Notes: a model not told the origin generated them from the letters alone. DNA of 60,027 nt from Bacillota bacterium (GCA_023410675.1 JAEYPM010000044.1:1-60027), one strand, 5' to 3'; positions 48,424-58,020 are shown, counted from the stretch's first letter. A program made the numbers and translations.

Positions 48424-49643
48424 CAAACCATCTCCTTCTTAATGAATGCAGGACAGCTATTCTTTTCTACACCTCTGTCAGTATCTATTTTTTCACAAAT
48501 TGCTTGGCATCCATGACAAACATCTAAGTAGCTACAACTTTTGCATTCCTCATTAATTGACTTATCACATTGTCTCAGTTTTTCAAGATCGGGAGAACTT
48601 ATCCAATACTTCAGAATGTCTTGCCGTTCTGAAACTAAACCCATATGACTGCATGGTTTAAATCTACCCTTTGGATCGATCATCATGAATCTTCGACCAG
48701 CACCGCATCCACTACTTATAGGACTTATTTGATTTTTGTGTAAGTAACATAAAAGATTAGAGAATGCACAATCAACCTTAATCTTTATGCCACTTACTTT
48801 TTTCATTGTCTCAGCAAGAGTATAAAACGCTTCATGAGTCAATGCATTCTTTATGTAATTTTCTTTTACTACTGGTTTATAACGAAGTACATTTATATTG
48901 TCAGCTTTAAGACTTTTAGCATAGACAACTACATTGTCAAAGTCTTTTATATTATCCATTCTTGCAACCCAATTGATCCCAAATAGCACATCACTTTTGC
49001 TTAGGACATCAAGTGCTGAAATGGCATGTTCAAACCCATCACGTGAGTATGCATTGATTTCTCTTGTTGATCCATTTAGTGACACTTGTATATGGTTTAC
49101 ACCAGCTGATTTTAGTTCTTCCAGAAGTTTTGTGGTTAGCCCAAATCCACTTGTAGTTATTGTGCACGTCATGTTGTATGATGATACTTTTTTTATAAAG
49201 GTAGGTAAACGGTCAACCAGTAAAGGTTCACCACCTCCTAAAGCTATTTGAAAAACGCCAAGTTCTTTTGCCTCATCGATTATCTCAGAAAATTTTTCAA
49301 AAGGTAACTGTGTATTTTGTGTGGTATCTTTATAGCAATGAGGACATTTTAGTGGACATACTGTAGTCAAATCAATATGTATGGACTCAGGCACTGCAAA
49401 AGAGCTTGGAGGTGAGGTAACATTTTTTGTTTTTTCAATTTCACTAAGCAAATTATATGCTTCATCTTTTGGCATATTTTCTGGTATCAACTTTAGGTCA
49501 ATTAATCGGTAAATAAACTCATTTTTAATCCCCTTTACAAGATAATATTTTAGACTGCAGAGTTCACTTCCAGAAATTGCAGCAGTAATACCATGCTCTG
49601 CATTAAATAGCATCAGAGTATTTGGTTCAGCACGACAAATCAT
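48423..49643 (-). CDS. Radical SAM/SPASM maturase
   Basis: A 406-residue enzyme. Residues ~1-80 look like a peptide-recognition or PqqD-like region. The radical SAM domain has CPLKCPHCY (C96, C100, C103) and LGGGEPLL. A SPASM domain with extra Fe-S cysteines occupies ~310-395 (GCGAGRRFMMIDPKGRFKPC, CKSCSYLDVCHGC). SPASM proteins usually modify ribosomal peptides or activate enzymes. No precursor peptide was found within 200 bp on either side. AAGAAGGGAT precedes the ATG. It is followed by an overlapping gene of unknown function. Confidence 0.9.
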   Translation of the reverse strand: MICRAEPNTLMLFNAEHGITAAISGSELCSLKYYLVKGIKNEFIYRLIDLKLIPENMPKDEAYNLLSEIEKTKNVTSPPSSFAVPESIHIDLTTVCPLKCPHCYKDTTQNTQLPFEKFSEIIDEAKELGVFQIALGGGEPLLVDRLPTFIKKVSSYNMTCTITTSGFGLTTKLLEELKSAGVNHIQVSLNGSTREINAYSRDGFEHAISALDVLSKSDVLFGINWVARMDNIKDFDNVVVYAKSLKADNINVLRYKPVVKENYIKNALTHEAFYTLAETMKKVSGIKIKVDCAFSNLLCYLHKNQISPISSGCGAGRRFMMIDPKGRFKPCSHMGLVSERQDILKYWISSPDLEKLRQCDKSINEECKSCSYLDVCHGCQAICEKIDTDRGVEKNSCPAFIKKEMV

Positions 49644-49744
49644 AGTTATCCCTTCTTTAATAAATAAATTCTATATTCAATACTTTTATTCTTAAATTCA
49701 CATTTCATTTTTAGATCTTCTTAAAATACTTGAATATACACATA

Positions 49745-50274
49745 TTACCTTCTGATATAAGTAAGCTCCACCATTCCATCAATCTCCTTTGTTTCAATAA
49801 GTTTAAGCTTAATTTCTGGATTTTCTCCTAAAAAAAAGGAATCCCTTCCCCTAAGATGGTTGGTATTATTGTAATTATATATTTATCTACTAGGTTCTGC
49901 TTGATAAAATTATCAATTAACTTCCCGCCACCAACAAGCCAGATATCCTTTCCCTGTTGGCCTTTTAATTTATTAATAAATCCAGTGACATCTTCCGCTA
50001 TATATTCTACTCTATTATTTACTTCAAAGTTTTTTGTTGCTACATAACATTTCTTACCTTCATATACCCATATACTAGGTGATAGTTCATTAACAACCTG
50101 TTCATAGGTAGTCTTGCCCATTACCACTGTGTCTATCGAACTATAAAATTCGTCAAAACCAGCGTCCACATTTGGATTACCACTATTACCCCTCAGCCAA
50201 TCAACTGCTCCATTATTTCTTGCGATATAACCATCTAAACTCACTGCAATATAGAGAACTATATTTCTATTCAT
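49745..50274 (-). pseudogene. RibD C-terminal/dihydrofolate reductase-like protein, frameshifted
   Basis: The protein matches the small RibD_C/DHFR-like family (MNRNIVLYIAVSLDGYIAR, VVMGKTTYEQV, IWLVGGGKLI, IIPTILGEGIPFF). It breaks at TAG 49828-49830, inside a run of eight T. If the run had nine T, the frame would continue for 27 more codons (LGENPEIKLKLIETKEIDG, then MVELTYIRR) to TAA 49745-49747, which is the normal family ending. It is therefore one base from intact. ATG 50274 follows GGGGAG. A homopolymer sequencing error or slippage are the alternatives to true loss. Confidence 0.8.
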
Positions 50275-50359
50275 TATCTCCCCTTCTTTACCCGATCTTA
50301 TATTATGCACACCATAAACCACTGATCCTATATTCGTTTGATACTTGAACATATAAATC

Positions 50360-51352
50360 TTACTTATCATTAACCTTATCAATTCTATTTGTCCAAATAT
50401 ATCCATTATAATTGTCTGGTATCAAATCTAGACTTTCTATTGTATCAAAGCCTTCTGACCATTTGCCATCCCCAGCCACAATGACAACACGGGTATTCAC
50501 AGATGCCATACGCTTAATAAATTTATTTGGCCACCCCCATAGAAATTGAGCATACTTAAGAGGAATATGTATCTCCATATTATGAATGTCTTGTGGTACA
50601 TAACCTGTGAACCCCATTAGCTCATATTTAAGTAAGGCTGATTTTAGCATGTCCATTGACAATAGGCGTAGGGTGTCACTTTGATTTCTTAAATATTCTA
50701 TTCCAGCATCATCACCATATACTGCAATTTGTTTTAAACGTTCTTCTTTCATGGTTCTTAATTTTTTCCAAAGTACCTCATATGTTTCAATATTTCCATC
50801 CTTTACATGAATTAAAAGATCCTTATCTGGAAAAGCAGTAAAAACTTCATCAATAGTAGGCATAAGCCCAATGCCTTTGCCTCTAAAGGGGAAAGTCTTT
50901 CCGCCATCAGCAGTGTATCCGTAGCCGATATCAAGCTTTCTAAGTTCATCCATAGTATAATCCCCAACTTCTCCCTTTGCTTCCGTTCGACATTCTAAGG
51001 GCGAATCATGAAACACAGCAAGTACTTTATCTTTTGATAGTTTTATGTCAAATTCTACAACATCTGCTCCATAATCATAGGCAACCTGCATGGATTCAAT
51101 TGTATTCTCTAGATACATATGCTCTGGCTCATAAATAATTGCTGCCGTGTTTGTATTCCATCCCACCTCGTCTGGATCAAATGTCTGTGCTAGTCCTCTG
51201 TGTGCCAGAAAGTGATAATCCTCTTTTTTCTTTAAGAAAATATTCGTATTATTCATCCAAACTAGAAAAAATAGCAATACTATAATTCCTCTTATTATCC
51301 ATCTTTTCCTTGATTTCATGTGCATGGTACTTCCATTTTGTTTGAATTTCAT
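50360..51352 (-). CDS. Glycerophosphodiester phosphodiesterase-family protein
   Basis: A 330-residue membrane-anchored TIM-barrel phosphodiesterase. An uncleaved N-terminal helix lies at ~18-33 (IIRGIIVLLFFLVWM), and the catalytic region follows. The HRG motif with downstream ENT (HFLAHRGLAQTF; LENTIESMQVAYDYGADVVE) and VFHDSPLECRT carry the active-site residues of GDPD. The insertion between HRG and EN is longer than in cytoplasmic GDPDs. AAAGGAGA precedes the ATG. It should hydrolyse glycerophosphodiesters, perhaps from lipid or teichoic acid, outside the membrane. Its 3' end lies 86 bases from the RibD-like gene. Confidence 0.88.
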   Translation of the reverse strand: MKFKQNGSTMHMKSRKRWIIRGIIVLLFFLVWMNNTNIFLKKKEDYHFLAHRGLAQTFDPDEVGWNTNTAAIIYEPEHMYLENTIESMQVAYDYGADVVEFDIKLSKDKVLAVFHDSPLECRTEAKGEVGDYTMDELRKLDIGYGYTADGGKTFPFRGKGIGLMPTIDEVFTAFPDKDLLIHVKDGNIETYEVLWKKLRTMKEERLKQIAVYGDDAGIEYLRNQSDTLRLLSMDMLKSALLKYELMGFTGYVPQDIHNMEIHIPLKYAQFLWGWPNKFIKRMASVNTRVVIVAGDGKWSEGFDTIESLDLIPDNYNGYIWTNRIDKVNDK

Positions 51353-51389
51353 ACCCTTCTCCTTTTATAGCCTTATTCGATTATGTCCT

Positions 51390-51980
51390 TTATTTATTAT
51401 ACAATACTGAATCAATACAGGGATTGACAAGCTCCTCAAAATACTTTTCCATCTGCAGTGGCGTATAAGCCATATTACTGTTAACCCACCACATCAGTAG
51501 ATTAATGAGTGTGTTTGTAATGTGATTTGACAAAATTTCTATGGGAACCTTTGGTTTTTCTCCTTCTCGGAGATTCATCTTAAGATACTTCTCTATTCCA
51601 TTATTCCAATATGCTCCTGCCTTTTCAAAAAACAAACTAGTACTTTCTGACTTAATTAGTCCTCTAAAGATTTTACGATTCTCCTTAATATGTTCAAAAA
51701 GCTCAACTACTGGTATTAACCTACGTTTGTCCCCATTATGCTCAACATAGCTCTCTATATACTGATTAAGCATTTCTAACAAATGTTCTATGCTGTAAAA
51801 CAAAAGCTCGTCCTTGGTGGCAAAGTGAGCGTAAAAGGTTGACCTCCCAACATTAGCTTTATCAATAATGTCTTGAATAGTTATTTTATTATACTGTTTT
51901 TCTTGCATGAGAGAAAATAATGCATCTTGGATTGCACTACGGGTTTTTATCATCCTTCTATCTAAGTCATTGCTTTTCAT
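51390..51980 (-). CDS. TetR-family transcriptional regulator
   Basis: A 196-residue repressor. The helix-turn-helix occupies residues ~10-55 (ITIQDIIDKANVGRSTFYAHFATKDELL). The rest is an all-helical ligand domain resembling the TetR_C_33 type (LLMWWVNSNMAYTPLQMEKYFEELV). It is transcribed divergently from the ABC exporter operon at 52147, which it probably represses through the TATGGT/ACCATA dyad in the shared gap. The ligand is unknown. Confidence 0.9.
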   Translation of the reverse strand: MKSNDLDRRMIKTRSAIQDALFSLMQEKQYNKITIQDIIDKANVGRSTFYAHFATKDELLFYSIEHLLEMLNQYIESYVEHNGDKRRLIPVVELFEHIKENRKIFRGLIKSESTSLFFEKAGAYWNNGIEKYLKMNLREGEKPKVPIEILSNHITNTLINLLMWWVNSNMAYTPLQMEKYFEELVNPCIDSVLYNK

Positions 51981-52065
51981 TTATCAGCCTCATTTCTGGA
52001 CATTTTTAATCATTTGTTTCATACTGTACATTCTTATTAATCTGATTATTTACTACAACAATAAA

Positions 52066-52087
52066 TATGGTCTATAGTAAAACCATA
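52066..52087. promoter_or_regulatory. Candidate TetR operator
   Basis: TATGGT (52066-52071) and ACCATA (52082-52087) are inverted around ten bases in the TetR-ABC intergenic gap, ~60-80 bases before the ABC start. Placement suits control of both divergent genes. The arms are short. Confidence 0.35.
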
Positions 52088-52146
52088 CAAAGTGTTCAGT
52101 AATGAATATATTATACATCAATAATCCAAAAAAGGAAGTGTAATTT

Positions 52147-52836
52147 ATGTCTAAAGACTCAAATAAACAATGTCAAATCAGTCTTCGCAGTGTCAAAAAG
52201 ACTTTTGAAACTCCAGCAGGAACTTTTGATGCAGTTAAGGGGATTAGTTTATCTATCAATAAAGGCGAATTTGTTGCGGTCATTGGCAAGTCAGGTAGTG
52301 GAAAGACTACACTTATGAATATGATTGCTGGAATTGATAAACCTACCTCTGGTGAAATCTTAATTGGCAAAAAATCAATTCACACCATGAGTGAAAACCA
52401 GACTTCAAAGTGGCGAGGTATGACTGTGGGTATAGTATTTCAATTTTTTCAGCTTCTTCCTACTTTATCTATTATTGAGAGTATAATGCTCCCCATGGAC
52501 TTTTGTAATACTTTTCCCGTATTAGAACGTAAAGAACGTGCACTTAGTTTAATAAAACAGGTTGGTATTGAAGATCAAGCCTATAAGTTCCCAACTACAC
52601 TTTCAGGAGGGCAACAGCAGCGTGCTGCAATAGCTAGGGCTTTAGCTAATGATCCTTCTATCATCTTAGCAGATGAGCCTACTGGTAATCTGGATAGCAC
52701 TACAACAAAGGATGTCCTTAATATCTTTAATGCTCTTGTTCAACAGGGAAAAACACTCATTATAGTTACCCATGATCAAGATATTGCTAACCAATGTTCT
52801 CGCATTATCAAAGTATCTGATGGTCTAATTGTCTAA
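52147..52836 (+). CDS. ABC transporter ATPase, MacB/LolD type
   Basis: A 229-residue ATPase with Walker A GKSGSGKTT, Q-loop VFQFFQLLPTLS, signature LSGGQQQR, Walker B IILADEPTGNLD and H-loop VTHDQDIA. It clearly belongs to the group that drives FtsX/MacB permeases. AAGGAAGTG precedes the ATG. It heads an operon with a 795-residue permease (14-bp gap) and a 40-residue membrane peptide, opposite a TetR gene. Drug, peptide or lipid export is the usual role. Confidence 0.93.
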   Translation: MSKDSNKQCQISLRSVKKTFETPAGTFDAVKGISLSINKGEFVAVIGKSGSGKTTLMNMIAGIDKPTSGEILIGKKSIHTMSENQTSKWRGMTVGIVFQFFQLLPTLSIIESIMLPMDFCNTFPVLERKERALSLIKQVGIEDQAYKFPTTLSGGQQQRAAIARALANDPSIILADEPTGNLDSTTTKDVLNIFNALVQQGKTLIIVTHDQDIANQCSRIIKVSDGLIV

Positions 52837-52850
52837 AAGGAGGGGTTATA

Positions 52851-55238
52851 ATGTTTCGTACTAGTATGCGTAAATTGCTGAGAGACTTTTCTGTTAATAA
52901 AACACGTACATTTTTTGTTATACTGGCTATATTTATTGGGGTTTTTGGAATGTCCGTAGTTGCAAATTCCTATGCTATATTACTTCGTGAAATGGATGTA
53001 AACTACCGCAACACAAATCCTGCATCTGCGACCCTATGGACTTCTCCTATAGATGATTCCTATGTGCAAAAAATAGCAGATTTACCCTATATTAAAGATG
53101 TCGAATGCAGGGAGAAGATAGTTGGACGCGTGCAAGTGGGGCAAAATGAATGGAAAGACATATGGCTCTTTGTTGTTGATGATTTTAATAACCTTCGCCT
53201 CGATTTATTTAGTCCTGAAACAGGAAAAACCACTCCTGGTACTGGTGAAATTCTTTTTGAACGTAAGGCTCTTTTTATCGCTAAGACAGATATCGGTGAA
53301 ACTTTAAACATTAAAATACCCGATGGCACTATTCAACCTTTAAATGTTGTTGGCACTGTTCATGCCCCAGGATTAGCTCCTGCATGGATGGAGGGGTATG
53401 CCTATGGCTTTATTAGCCAAGATACTTTAAGGCTTCTTGGCATCACTTTATCCCATACAGAACTAAAAATTAGTGTTGCTGAAAATGCTATGAATAAACA
53501 ACATATCAAAAACAATACCTATATGCTTAAAGAATATCTTGAACATGAAGGTATTCAGGTTACAAAGATTGAAATTCCACACCCCGGCAAACATCCACAT
53601 TATGATCAAATGGCAACGCTTCTTTATCTCATGGAGGTTTTTGGACTATTGGCATTAATACTCAGTGGCATATTGGTTGCTAATGTAATCTCTGCCATCC
53701 TTAAACAGCAAACAAGGCAGATAGGTATCATGAAGGCAATTGGTGGTAGTTCTATGCAAATAGCAACCCTCTACTTAGGAATGGTTGTAATCCTTTCCCT
53801 ATCAGCTATGGCTTTAAGTATTCCAGCTGGTATTTTTGCTGGTCGAGGTTATGCCTTTATCGCTGCTGAATTACTGAATTTTAATATCTATAGCTATGAG
53901 ATTCCTTTATACATCTTCGCTCTTGAAATTGCTATTGGTCTATTCGTTCCTATATTTATAGCAGCTTATCCTATTATTAGAGGGAGTAAAATTACTGTTC
54001 GCGAAGCAATAAATGATTATGGAATCAGTCAGGACAAATATTTAGGTAAGCAAAAAAATATATCTTCTAAACTATTAAGGATATTACCTCGTCCGTTTAT
54101 ACTCTCTCTTCGTAATACCTTTAGGCGTAGAGGTCGTTTCATTTTTACTATGCTAGTCATGGCTGCTGGCGGAACAGGCTTTATCGTTGCTATGAACATG
54201 TATGCTTCTATGTATAGCACAGTGGATGCAAAAATTGACTCTATTTCTTACGATATTCAAGTGACCTTTGATAATCCTCATCCAGTAGAAGCTATAGAAA
54301 ACTCTATTAGGCAAATACCAGGAGTAACAGAAGTTGAAGCCTGGAGTGGTACAAATGCATCTAGGGTGTACCAAGATGAAACGTGTGGTAATGCCTTTAG
54401 CATCATCGCACCACCATCCACTACTAAACTTATGGAAGCACCCACGCTTTACGATGGCAGGTGGCTAAAAGAAGATGATACCAATGCTCTAGTCATCAAT
54501 CAACGATTGCTATCACTTGAACCAGATATACATATTGGAGATGAAATAGTTCTTAGAATAAATCAAAAGGATTCGAAATGGAAAGTCATCGGCATTTCAA
54601 AAGAATTGTTTGGTCAACCAGCTGCCTATACAAATTCTGAATTTCTGGCACAGGTTCTTAACAATAAGGGATATGCAAAAAATGCCATGGTCGTTATCAA
54701 TGCCCTTAATTCCTCTTCTCCATCTGAAGTTGCTAAACTTATTGAACAGAATATGCTTGAAAAAAATATGGATGTAAATTCTCTAATAAAAATACTTGAT
54801 TATCGAAAAATTATGGAAGATCATCTACTAGTCCTTGCAATATTCCTAATTTTAATGTCTATACTTGTAGTGCTTGTTGGTGGCTTAGGTCTGTCAACCA
54901 CAATAAGTATTAATACACTTGAGCGTACAAGAGAAATTGGTATTATGTGTGCATTAGGTGCTTCTACCTATTCTATAACGGCAATCATTATGACCGAAGG
55001 AATTATTATAGGAATCATAAGCTTTCTTGTTTCTCTATTATTATCTGTGCCCCTTAGCCAATTTGTTAGCTACAATTTTGGTATGGTTTTCTTTGAATGC
55101 CCTCTAGAACCTGCTACCTCTACATTAGGTTATTTAATTTGGTTTTTTGTTGTTATCATCTTTGCTGCCCTAGCTAGCTTCTATCCCTCATGGAAGGCTT
55201 CTCAGATGTCTGTAAGAAATGCTGTTTCCTATGAATAA
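52851..55238 (+). CDS. Large FtsX-family ABC permease
   Basis: A 795-residue permease with a duplicated FtsX layout. The first half has a membrane helix at ~18-38 (FFVILAIFIGVFGMSVVA), an external domain, and three helices at ~270-380 after ILKQQTRQIGIMKAIGG. The second half repeats the pattern: a helix near 425, an external domain, and three helices at 660-790 with TLERTREIGIMCALGA. AGGAGG precedes the ATG. Full-length permeases of this kind export lipids, peptides or drugs with one MacB-type ATPase, here the preceding gene. Confidence 0.92.
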   Translation: MFRTSMRKLLRDFSVNKTRTFFVILAIFIGVFGMSVVANSYAILLREMDVNYRNTNPASATLWTSPIDDSYVQKIADLPYIKDVECREKIVGRVQVGQNEWKDIWLFVVDDFNNLRLDLFSPETGKTTPGTGEILFERKALFIAKTDIGETLNIKIPDGTIQPLNVVGTVHAPGLAPAWMEGYAYGFISQDTLRLLGITLSHTELKISVAENAMNKQHIKNNTYMLKEYLEHEGIQVTKIEIPHPGKHPHYDQMATLLYLMEVFGLLALILSGILVANVISAILKQQTRQIGIMKAIGGSSMQIATLYLGMVVILSLSAMALSIPAGIFAGRGYAFIAAELLNFNIYSYEIPLYIFALEIAIGLFVPIFIAAYPIIRGSKITVREAINDYGISQDKYLGKQKNISSKLLRILPRPFILSLRNTFRRRGRFIFTMLVMAAGGTGFIVAMNMYASMYSTVDAKIDSISYDIQVTFDNPHPVEAIENSIRQIPGVTEVEAWSGTNASRVYQDETCGNAFSIIAPPSTTKLMEAPTLYDGRWLKEDDTNALVINQRLLSLEPDIHIGDEIVLRINQKDSKWKVIGISKELFGQPAAYTNSEFLAQVLNNKGYAKNAMVVINALNSSSPSEVAKLIEQNMLEKNMDVNSLIKILDYRKIMEDHLLVLAIFLILMSILVVLVGGLGLSTTISINTLERTREIGIMCALGASTYSITAIIMTEGIIIGIISFLVSLLLSVPLSQFVSYNFGMVFFECPLEPATSTLGYLIWFFVVIIFAALASFYPSWKASQMSVRNAVSYE

Positions 55239-55263
55239 CAACCCCTAAAAGGAGGTGTGTAAA

Positions 55264-55386
55264 ATGCATAAAAAAATTATAGTTAAAGTACTCATTGCAC
55301 ATGTTGTGATACTATTTGTTCTACTTTTATTACATTTTGGTTTGGGAAGTATGATTATGATGATGAAAAACCACATGGGTATATAG
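55264..55386 (+). CDS. Small single-helix membrane peptide downstream of the exporter
   Basis: A 40-residue ORF with AAAAGGAGGTG six bases before its ATG and its stop ahead of a terminator. It starts with a basic MHKKIIVK, has one hydrophobic helix (residues ~9-28, VLIAHVVILFVLLLLHFGLG) and ends with a Met-rich tail MIMMMKNHMGI. It begins 26 bases after the permease stop, so it is the third gene of the operon. Small helices like this often bind or stabilise a transporter; the Met/His tail could also bind metal. No family recognised. Confidence 0.65.
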   Translation: MHKKIIVKVLIAHVVILFVLLLLHFGLGSMIMMMKNHMGI

Positions 55387-55401
55387 CAATGATTATATAA
55401 A

Positions 55402-55449
55402 TAGCTTCCTACTGATCGTCCAATTTTATCAGAGGAAGCTAAATTTTTA
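55402..55449 (+). terminator. Terminator of the ABC exporter operon
   Basis: TAGCTTCCT (55402-55410) pairs with AGGAAGCTA (55433-55441), with an inner CTGAT/ATCAG pair, followed by AATTTTTA. It lies 16 bases after the small membrane peptide stop. The next ~130 bp hold no gene. Confidence 0.8.
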
Positions 55450-55584
55450 AGCTTATATATTTTGTTCCAATCCCTTTATTTCATCAATTTTGCCTCTATT
55501 AACAGCACGTTCTATGTTCATTCTATCTCTTCCTTGCCCTCAATGTCCCATTATAATTTTCTCGAGGTTCTTCACTATTTGATG

Positions 55585-56583
55585 TTATTGATCCGCATTA
55601 TTTCCAATTACACACATACTACCGTCATCGCTTGTAATGATCATATGTGATATACCCTCAGTATTTTTGTCATCAGAAGAAATAAGGGTTGCATCAAATT
55701 CTATTTTATATATTTTTCGTGTATCCGTTTCTATGTTGTCAATAGTAACTTCAATGGTCGCATATGTTGGCTGACTATCTTTTACAGTTTCATGCTCTTT
55801 TACGTGAACCTTATAACTGTGTTTGCCATTATAAGTTTCTTTGCCCAAAAAATCACTAACTTTTCCATAGGTTGGCTTCCCATCAAAAAAGTCAAAAGCA
55901 TTTTGAATCTGCTGATCAATATCTGCTAATTCACGGGTATTGGCACAAAACATAGCTTTTAATCCTTGTAAGTCCCTGTTATCAAAAATTCTAACAATAT
56001 TATTAGACATATCGCTTCCGTTTTTATAATAGCCATGCCAAGAATAGCCTATGACTACTTCGTCATCTTCATCATTCATAATTTTCATCATTGGTATTCC
56101 TTCCATATCCTTATCGCCTTCATTAATAACATCCTGATAAATGAGCAGTGTATATTTACCTCCCTCGTCTGTTACAACGTCGTTTATCTTCCATGTCCAT
56201 GCAAGCAGTGTTTGCCTTCCATGATCAATATGCTCATTCTCACTTCCCAATATATGTTCATCAAAAGAAGTGACTTTGCCCTCAAAAAAGTCAAAGGCAG
56301 CAAGAATTTGCTTATCCGTATCTTCTAGGTTCTGTGTTTTCTTACTGAATAAAGCTTTTAGGCCATCTGCATCACTTGCACTTAAGCATTCTAGAACTTT
56401 TTTAGACGTTTCTAATCTTCCTTCCCTCGCACTAGTGGTTTTTGCACTTAGTCTTCTAGTACGTGATGTTGTATTCGAAGAAAGACCACATCCTGACAGA
56501 GTCACAGTAATAATACAACTAAGTATTAAGTATAAAGCCTTTAGTCTTTTAATATTTACTCTTTTCACCTTTAATCTTTTCAT
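55585..56583 (-). CDS. Lipoprotein with two DUF5104-like domains
   Basis: A 332-residue lipoprotein. The N-terminus is strongly basic, then a signal helix ends in the lipobox TLSGC (Cys near 32). Two related domains follow, at ~60-185 and ~195-330. Each starts with a DxxGLKAxFxxxTxxLxDxDxQI pattern and continues with AFDFFEGKVTSF or AFDFFDGKPTYG. These resemble DUF5104, an extracellular family of unknown function. The two units clearly arose by duplication and then diverged. GGGGAACAG precedes the ATG. It is followed by no gene of the same unit. Confidence 0.8.
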   Translation of the reverse strand: MKRLKVKRVNIKRLKALYLILSCIITVTLSGCGLSSNTTSRTRRLSAKTTSAREGRLETSKKVLECLSASDADGLKALFSKKTQNLEDTDKQILAAFDFFEGKVTSFDEHILGSENEHIDHGRQTLLAWTWKINDVVTDEGGKYTLLIYQDVINEGDKDMEGIPMMKIMNDEDDEVVIGYSWHGYYKNGSDMSNNIVRIFDNRDLQGLKAMFCANTRELADIDQQIQNAFDFFDGKPTYGKVSDFLGKETYNGKHSYKVHVKEHETVKDSQPTYATIEVTIDNIETDTRKIYKIEFDATLISSDDKNTEGISHMIITSDDGSMCVIGNNADQ

Positions 56584-56614
56584 CTTGACTGTTCCCCTTT
56601 TTTAATTAAATCCC

Positions 56615-57847
56615 CTATTTATGTGAAAAACTACGCAGATCATGACCACTAGGGTTTTGAAATATCCTTAAATTAAATTCTGACACTACTGATAAAATAT
56701 GGTCAAAAATATCTGCTTGAATAGCCTCATAAACTTCCCATCTTGTATCATTAGTAAAACAATAAATTTGCATTGGCAAACCATTTGCTGCAGGTTCTAA
56801 TTGCCTGACTATAATAGGCAATTCTTTATGAATAAGTTGATGACTTTTTAGATAGTTATAAATATAGATGCGAAATGTTCCTACATTGGTTAAGTGTCGA
56901 CCGTTCACTCTAGTATCCCCATCGCCATTATTTACCCTATTATATTCTTCTATTTCCTTTTCCTTGTCTTCAATATATTCTGTTAGATGATGAATCTTTT
57001 TAAAATCCTCTAGCATGTCTTTTGTACAAAACTGTATACTTGTTGTATCAATATAGATTGAACGCATGATTCGTCTTCCACCAGTATCTTGCATGCCTCT
57101 CCAGTTTTTAAACGAGTCTGATATAAATGCATAACTTGGAATCATTGTAATTGTCTTATCCCAATTTTGCACCTTCACAGTATTTAAGGCAATGTCTATT
57201 ACCTCACCATCTGCATCGTATTTAGGCATTTCGATCCAATCTCCTACACGTACCATGTCGTTGCTTGCTAACTGTACCCCTGCAACAAATCCTAGAATTG
57301 AATCTTTAAAAATCAGCATCAATACTGCAGATAGTGCACCAAGACCACCTAAAAGCAGTAGTGGATTCTTATCTTTAAGAATTGCGATGAGTGTAATTCC
57401 TCCAACAATAAAAACTACAATTTTTAATATTTGAATAATGCCTTTGATAGGTCTAACTTTAGAAATCTCATATTCTTGATAAATATCATTTACTGCATTT
57501 AGTAACGTATTTAAGGCCACAATAACTATGCACACTATATAAAAATGAGCCATTCTTTCTATCCAAACTTTGAAACTTGGGAAAAATGATGCAAAGTAGT
57601 AGATGATGACAGCTGGTACAATGTGGGAAAGCTTATGGAGAAGCTTTCTCTCTAAAAAAGCATTCCCCCACTTGAATTTACTTTTCCTAATCAAGTGTGT
57701 CGTCAAACGCAGGATGATCCTTGTAGTAATAAAATTAGCTACTACGCAAATCAAGGTAAGTACTATGATCATTATGATGGAAGTGAGGTAAGTGGGCACC
57801 CTCTCATTCATTTCAAAATTCAAAAATAAATTATCTGTTAATTTCAT
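56615..57847 (-). CDS. MscS-family mechanosensitive channel
   Basis: A 410-residue channel of the MscS superfamily (YbdG-like size). Five hydrophobic segments precede the pore helix GLGALSAVLMLIFKDSILGF, followed by the beta-domain start VGDWIEMPKYDADGEVIDIA, TVKVQNWDKTITMIPSYAFI and FKNWRGM. These are hallmarks of MscS. It should open under membrane tension during osmotic downshift. AAGGAG lies five bases before the ATG. It is a single gene upstream of the lipoprotein gene (31-bp gap), so the two may be co-transcribed. Confidence 0.92.
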   Translation of the reverse strand: MKLTDNLFLNFEMNERVPTYLTSIIMIIVLTLICVVANFITTRIILRLTTHLIRKSKFKWGNAFLERKLLHKLSHIVPAVIIYYFASFFPSFKVWIERMAHFYIVCIVIVALNTLLNAVNDIYQEYEISKVRPIKGIIQILKIVVFIVGGITLIAILKDKNPLLLLGGLGALSAVLMLIFKDSILGFVAGVQLASNDMVRVGDWIEMPKYDADGEVIDIALNTVKVQNWDKTITMIPSYAFISDSFKNWRGMQDTGGRRIMRSIYIDTTSIQFCTKDMLEDFKKIHHLTEYIEDKEKEIEEYNRVNNGDGDTRVNGRHLTNVGTFRIYIYNYLKSHQLIHKELPIIVRQLEPAANGLPMQIYCFTNDTRWEVYEAIQADIFDHILSVVSEFNLRIFQNPSGHDLRSFSHK

Positions 57848-57950
57848 TCTTTAACTCCTTAGACTTCTAAAATCATTATGATAGCGTCCAAAACATGATA
57901 GCTGGGTTTTTCTTCCTTAGTACAATATAGCTCTCAATGTAAGAACATGT

Positions 57951-57985
57951 CAAGAGCACCCTCAAATCAAATGAAGGTGCTCTTG
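57951..57985. terminator. Hairpin between the MscS and glutathione peroxidase genes
   Basis: CAAGAGCACC (57951-57960) and GGTGCTCTTG (57976-57985) form a perfect 10-bp stem with a 15-base loop. It lies 36 bases after the peroxidase stop. No T-run follows on the minus strand, so termination is likely weak, or the structure acts by another route. Confidence 0.45.
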
Positions 57986-58020
57986 CTCTTTATTTCTCCT
58001 TTTTTAGTACATTCAAATTA

